The translations under genes were made by a program, and so were the position numbers. Source: an uncultured Bacilli bacterium (GTDB lineage Bacteria; Bacillota_I; Bacilli_A; RF39; UBA660). Taken from it: a DNA stretch of 17,578 nt. The DNA lies in contig CANQIY010000015.1 of NCBI GenBank assembly GCA_947624125.1, forward strand, positions 1 through 17,578, given 5' to 3'. Below are positions 14,623 to 17,578 of this stretch, one piece after another. Every line of letters starts with the position of its first letter. Within the stretch, counting starts at the first letter, position 1. Under the pieces are notes generated by a model. It saw nothing but the letters and a program-made list of their open reading frames with translations, ran no database searches and was not told where the DNA came from.

Positions 14623-14879
14623 GTTTCACTATTATTCGTTACAAGTTGAATTTTTTCTTTTAAAGGCTTTAAATTTTTAGCAGTATTAGTCATAACTTTA
14701 TTAGTTGTTGTATTAGAAAATTCTCTTAAGAAATTGATGGCAGTTTTGGCATTATTAATCATTGGCTTAGCTTCTTTATATAAAGGAATAATTTGATTAA
14801 CTACCCCAAGAGTTCTAGAAATTCCACCAATTACTTTACCAATACTTAATCCGCCTAAAAAGGGACGTGGACCAAACAT
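14595..14879 (-). CDS. YqfQ/VrrA-like small protein
   Basis: A 94-residue protein starting MFGPRPFLGG, the characteristic opening of the Bacillota YqfQ (VrrA) family, followed by a Gly-rich segment, a helical middle (IIPLYKEAKPMINNAKTAI) and a Thr/Asn/Lys-rich tail. YqfQ is encoded close to sigA and yqfN in Bacillus, so the location agrees. The family has no established biochemical role; a sporulation or envelope link has been considered in Bacillus, but nothing here shows it. AGGTGA (complement of 14884-14889) is 4 bases before ATG. Its 3' end overlaps trmK by 17 bases in convergent orientation. Identification rests mainly on the N-terminal signature, size and context. Confidence 0.65.
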   Translation of the reverse strand: MFGPRPFLGGLSIGKVIGGISRTLGVVNQIIPLYKEAKPMINNAKTAINFLREFSNTTTNKVMTNTAKNLKPLKEKIQLVTNNSETKNGPTFFQ

Positions 14880-14933
14880 ACTATCACCTAATATATTTTA
14901 TGCGTTAAAAGACTAGAAACATACAAAATATTG

Positions 14934-14942
14934 TGTTATACT
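14934..14942 (+). promoter_or_regulatory. extended -10 promoter of pilC-pilD
   Basis: TGTTATACT (14934-14942): a -10 box with the TGn extension and no good -35 at the proper distance, as is usual for extended -10 promoters. The start near 14949 leaves a leader of about 38 bases containing AAGGAGGA (14972-14979), 7 bases before the pilC ATG. Confidence 0.5.
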
Positions 14943-14986
14943 AAATTATAGATAGAAAGTATAGTAAGAGTAAGGAGGAGTTACAA

Positions 14987-16552
14987 ATGGACATAGCACC
15001 AACTAATGATAAAAAAAATAATGTCTTTTTGGACTTCTTTAAGAATATTGGCTTAGTTATCGTCGCTATATTTGAATATGCTTTTGTTGGGTTAAAAGCT
15101 TGTACATATGATTTATTTGTTTTTATATATAACAAACTTAGTTGGCATTTAGATAAAGCTTATAAGAGAACAAAAGATATTTTAGGTAGCGATATTGGTG
15201 GCGATGATGATGACTATCATAAAGAAGAAAAAGTTTATACCTATGATGCTAAGACAATGGCTAAACTCGAACAAGAATACCAAGAATTAGTTAGAGATTT
15301 ACAAACTACTGGTGCTACGCGTAGTAAAGAGGTTAATGTATATAAATTTACTGTTCGGGATAAACATGGTAAGATTATCAAAGGAACGATGAGTGGTTTA
15401 TCCAAACTAGATATCAATGCTTTTTTAGTTAATGAAGGTTATACAGTTTATAGTATTAAAACTAGTAAAGCTATTAATTTTTTATATAAAGAATCATCAA
15501 TCGGGGCTCCTAAAATGTCAGTTAAGGAACTTATATTTTGGCTTACCCAATTATCAACTTATTTAAAAGCTGGAATAACTTTAGGGGATGCAGTTAAAAT
15601 TTTATCAAAACAAATGTCTAATAAAAGAAGTAAAGCGAGAGCTTTCCAAGCTATTTCGTATGAACTAACTTTAGGTTCATCATTTTCGCAAGCCTTAGAA
15701 AAACAAGGCTCAATGTTTCCAGCCTTTTTATTAAATATGATTAAAGCCGCTGAAGCAAGTGGAACCTTAATTGAAACCCTAGAAGATATGGCTAATTATT
15801 ATACCGAAATAGATGATACAAGAAAACAAATGCGAAGCGCTATGATGTATCCGTTAATCGTTAGTTTTTTTGCAGTTATAGTTGTAACATTTATTTTGAT
15901 TTTCATTATTCCCCAATTCGTTGATATTTATGAGGAAAATAATTTAAAATTATCCGGGTTAACATCTTTCATTATTAATTTTAGTTATTTTTTAAAGAGC
16001 AATATTTTTATCATTATTGCCAGTGTTATTATGGCTATTGTTTTATTAGTTGTAGCATATAAAAATGTTAAATCTTTTCGCCGGATGGTTCAAGTTATAT
16101 TAATGCATGTTCCGGTTGTTAAAGATGTCATAATATATAATGAGCTCGCCATATTTACGAAAACTTTTGCTTCTCTTTTAAGAAATAACGTTTTTATTAC
16201 GGATAGTATCGATATTTTAAGTAAAATAACTAATAACGAAATATATAAATCGATTTTATATCGAACGATTAACAACATTGTTAAGGGTGAAAAAATATCG
16301 GAAGCTTTTAAAGACCATTGGGCTGTTCCTAGTGTTGCTTATTACATGATAGTTACTGGTGAATCAACGGGAGAACTCGATTCCATGATGGAAAAGGTAA
16401 GTGTTTATTATCAAGGCTTACATAAAAATATTGTTAATAATTTAAAATCTTTTATTGAACCTGTTTTAATTGCTGTTTTAGCACTTGTTGTAGGTGGTAT
16501 TTTAATTGCTGTTATTGTACCGATGTTTGGTATGTATGAACAAATAATGTAG
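14987..16552 (+). CDS. pilC: type IV pilus assembly platform protein PilC with long N-terminal extension
   Basis: A 521-residue inner-membrane protein of the GspF/PilC family, the platform on which the assembly ATPase polymerises pilins for type IV pili or competence pili. The usual N-terminal module begins only at about 117 (VYKFTVRDKHGKIIKG) and continues to 158. The first GspF domain runs from about 178 (SVKELIFWLTQLSTYLKAG) with helices near 288-310. The second spans about 385-505, with TGESTGELDSMMEK near its middle and a last helix ending GGILIAVIVPMFGMYEQIM. The front 115 residues are extra compared with the family's usual 400 or so. They hold a hydrophobic stretch at 20-50, a basic patch and an acidic DDDD linker at 73-76, and have no recognised domain. 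The ribosome site AAGGAGGA is strong. pilD follows 7 bases later; no ATPase or pilin gene is adjacent. Confidence 0.9.
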   Translation: MDIAPTNDKKNNVFLDFFKNIGLVIVAIFEYAFVGLKACTYDLFVFIYNKLSWHLDKAYKRTKDILGSDIGGDDDDYHKEEKVYTYDAKTMAKLEQEYQELVRDLQTTGATRSKEVNVYKFTVRDKHGKIIKGTMSGLSKLDINAFLVNEGYTVYSIKTSKAINFLYKESSIGAPKMSVKELIFWLTQLSTYLKAGITLGDAVKILSKQMSNKRSKARAFQAISYELTLGSSFSQALEKQGSMFPAFLLNMIKAAEASGTLIETLEDMANYYTEIDDTRKQMRSAMMYPLIVSFFAVIVVTFILIFIIPQFVDIYEENNLKLSGLTSFIINFSYFLKSNIFIIIASVIMAIVLLVVAYKNVKSFRRMVQVILMHVPVVKDVIIYNELAIFTKTFASLLRNNVFITDSIDILSKITNNEIYKSILYRTINNIVKGEKISEAFKDHWAVPSVAYYMIVTGESTGELDSMMEKVSVYYQGLHKNIVNNLKSFIEPVLIAVLALVVGGILIAVIVPMFGMYEQIM

Positions 16553-16559
16553 GAGGGTT

Positions 16560-17333
16560 ATGATAGGTGTTTTCTTCTTTGTTTTAGGTTCTATTTTAGG
16601 GTCTTTCTATTTAGTAATTGGCAGTAGACTTCCTATACACCAAAATGTGATAAGTGATAGAAGTCGTTGTGATAGTTGTCATGAAGTTTTAAGATGGTAT
16701 GAATTAATACCTCTTCTTTCTTATATCTTTTTATTAGGTAAATGCCATCATTGTCATAAAAAAATAAGTCCCCTTCATTTTGTTATGGAACTTTGTACAG
16801 CTTTATTATTTTTAATAGGATATTTATATTATGATTTAACCATTTCCTTAGGTATTTACTTAGTAAGTGTATCAGTTACTCTAATTATTTTTGTTAGTGA
16901 TTTTAAATATATGATAATATTAGATTCCCCTTTAGTTATTGGTAGTATTTTACTTATTATTTTAAAATATTTTGAAGGTGGTTTAACAAATACTATTATT
17001 GCTATTATTTATGGTATATGCATGTTTATACTAATGTTTTTAATTAAATTATTAGGAGATAAAATATATAAAAAAGAAAGCTTAGGTGGAGGAGATATCA
17101 AATTATGTTTCTTTATTGGGCTTATCCTAGGGTATCCTCATATTGGTTTTCGAATGGGTTTAATAAGTTTAATTTTATCAGCTTTTTTAGCTTTTCCATA
17201 TGCTTTAGCTAGTGTTTATTTATATAAAAAAAATGAACTTCCTTATGGTCCATTTTTAATCGCCGCGGCGGTTATCGTTTTTATCTTTTTAGATAAATTT
17301 AGTCGTTTATTATCATTATTTTCTTTAACGTAA
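16560..17333 (+). CDS. pilD: prepilin peptidase (PilD/ComC type)
   Basis: A 257-residue membrane aspartic protease that cleaves, and in bifunctional members N-methylates, prepilins. Its N-terminus (FVLGSILGSFYLVIGSRLP) matches the family opening. The cytoplasmic zinc-binding loop keeps all four cysteines: C37-x2-C40 and C62-x2-C65. The two catalytic aspartates are D114 in FVSDFKYMIILD and D179 in the GGGDIKL motif. About seven to eight helices are predicted by eye. The AGGAGGG site (16551-16557) overlaps the pilC stop and sits only about 3 bases from the ATG, unusually close, but no better start exists in frame. With pilC it forms a two-gene pilus/secretion operon. Its last three codons overlap the antisense end of the small downstream gene. 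Confidence 0.95.
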   Translation: MIGVFFFVLGSILGSFYLVIGSRLPIHQNVISDRSRCDSCHEVLRWYELIPLLSYIFLLGKCHHCHKKISPLHFVMELCTALLFLIGYLYYDLTISLGIYLVSVSVTLIIFVSDFKYMIILDSPLVIGSILLIILKYFEGGLTNTIIAIIYGICMFILMFLIKLLGDKIYKKESLGGGDIKLCFFIGLILGYPHIGFRMGLISLILSAFLAFPYALASVYLYKKNELPYGPFLIAAAVIVFIFLDKFSRLLSLFSLT

Positions 17334-17420
17334 GAAATAAACAACAACACCAGAAACAAAACTTGCAATCATTAAAAAAAGCATTACCCATATAACAATT
17401 TTTCTTGTTTTTTTATTCAT
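17325..17420 (-). CDS. 31-residue single-helix membrane protein
   Basis: A short minus-strand gene: a basic start MNKKTRK, one hydrophobic helix (residues 8-29, IVIWVMLFLM and onward) and a final arginine. AGGTGG (complement of 17431-17436) is 10 bases upstream of ATG, a credible ribosome site. Size and layout resemble the DUF4044-type tiny membrane proteins of Bacillota, which have no known role; that match is a guess from pattern. Its last codons are antisense to the last codons of pilD (9-base overlap) in exactly opposed reading register. Confidence 0.55.
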   Translation of the reverse strand: MNKKTRKIVIWVMLFLMIASFVSGVVVYFLR

Positions 17421-17503
17421 AAATATTATCCCACCTATCAATATTAAAAATATATCATACTTTTTTCATTTTTTAAAGTCTTTTTGCATATTATTTAAGC
17501 GCC

Positions 17504-17562
17504 CAAGTTTATCACTTGTTAATAAAAAAAGTTTTGCAAGTAGCATAAATACTTGTTTTTTT
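17504..17562 (+). other. alternating CAAGT/ACTTG arms ending in a terminator-like hairpin
   Basis: CAAGTT (17504-17509), ACTTG (17514-17518), CAAGTA (17537-17542) and TACTTG (17550-17555), the last followed by seven T. Arms 3 and 4 make a terminator-like hairpin; arms 1+2 or 2+3 could pair instead, as in attenuators. Arms are short and the region AT-rich, so chance is possible. Nothing else convincing is seen from 17421 to the window end. Confidence 0.3.
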
Positions 17563-17578
17563 ATTGAATTTTAACTTG

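Noticed and set aside
17466..17546. 26-residue minus-strand frame starting MLLAKLF
   Set aside because: No Shine-Dalgarno before the ATG, it runs through the hairpin arms at 17504-17555, and it would be the only gene here ending in TGA. It could still be real, but nothing supports it.

Overview
The window is very AT-rich and densely coded. It reads cleanly with the standard bacterial code: tryptophan is TGG throughout, and the confident genes stop at TAA or, for trmK and pilC, TAG. The order dnaG-rpoD-trmK with a YqfQ-like gene beside it is the arrangement known from Bacillota. Together with the base composition, single-membrane surface proteins and a PilC/PilD pair, this suggests an uncultured, probably host-associated member of the Bacilli (RF39/Erysipelotrichia/Mollicutes-related). 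That placement is inferred from gene content; there is no rRNA here to test it.

Left part (1-4602), accessory: (i) a remnant of a surface-protein gene (74-214) runs into a full paralogue (198-1703). The paralogue has an N-terminal membrane anchor and a formylglycine-generating-enzyme/C-type-lectin-like fold without cysteines. (ii) A zinc-ribbon plus GIY-YIG nuclease fusion (1854-2543). (iii) A secreted, C-terminally anchored surface protein with its own promoter and terminator (2624-3799). (iv) An S4-less RluA-family pseudouridine synthase that may be translated from a leaderless mRNA (3943-4602).

Middle left (4631-8790, minus strand): a two-gene envelope operon. The first gene encodes a 704-residue protein with a cytoplasmic coiled-coil part, a Lys/Glu-rich linker, one membrane helix and an outside domain. 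The second encodes a 672-residue single-pass protein whose outside part is an array of about 14 two-cysteine repeats. Neither function is known. A strong minus-strand promoter drives the pair, and a compact terminator containing the last stop codon ends it.

Centre (8791-10983): a divergent intergenic region with two good promoters flanking a 13/15 inverted repeat, then two overlapping genes related to RnfC and RnfD. RnfC keeps its two 4Fe-4S cluster motifs but has lost the glycine-rich NADH/FMN loop. RnfD has lost the SGAT flavin-attachment motif. No RnfA, B, E or G is in the window. This reduced RnfC/RnfD pair is the most intriguing item.

Right part (10976-17578): an extended -10 promoter over the end of rnfD leads the operon dnaG, rpoD (housekeeping sigma factor) and trmK, closed by a terminator. 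A convergent YqfQ-like gene overlaps the end of trmK. Then pilC and pilD (type IV pilus/competence assembly platform and prepilin peptidase) form a two-gene operon without ATPase or pilin genes beside it. A 31-residue membrane protein on the minus strand overlaps the end of pilD, and the right edge holds alternating inverted repeats. I saw no tRNA, rRNA, CRISPR array or complete insertion sequence.
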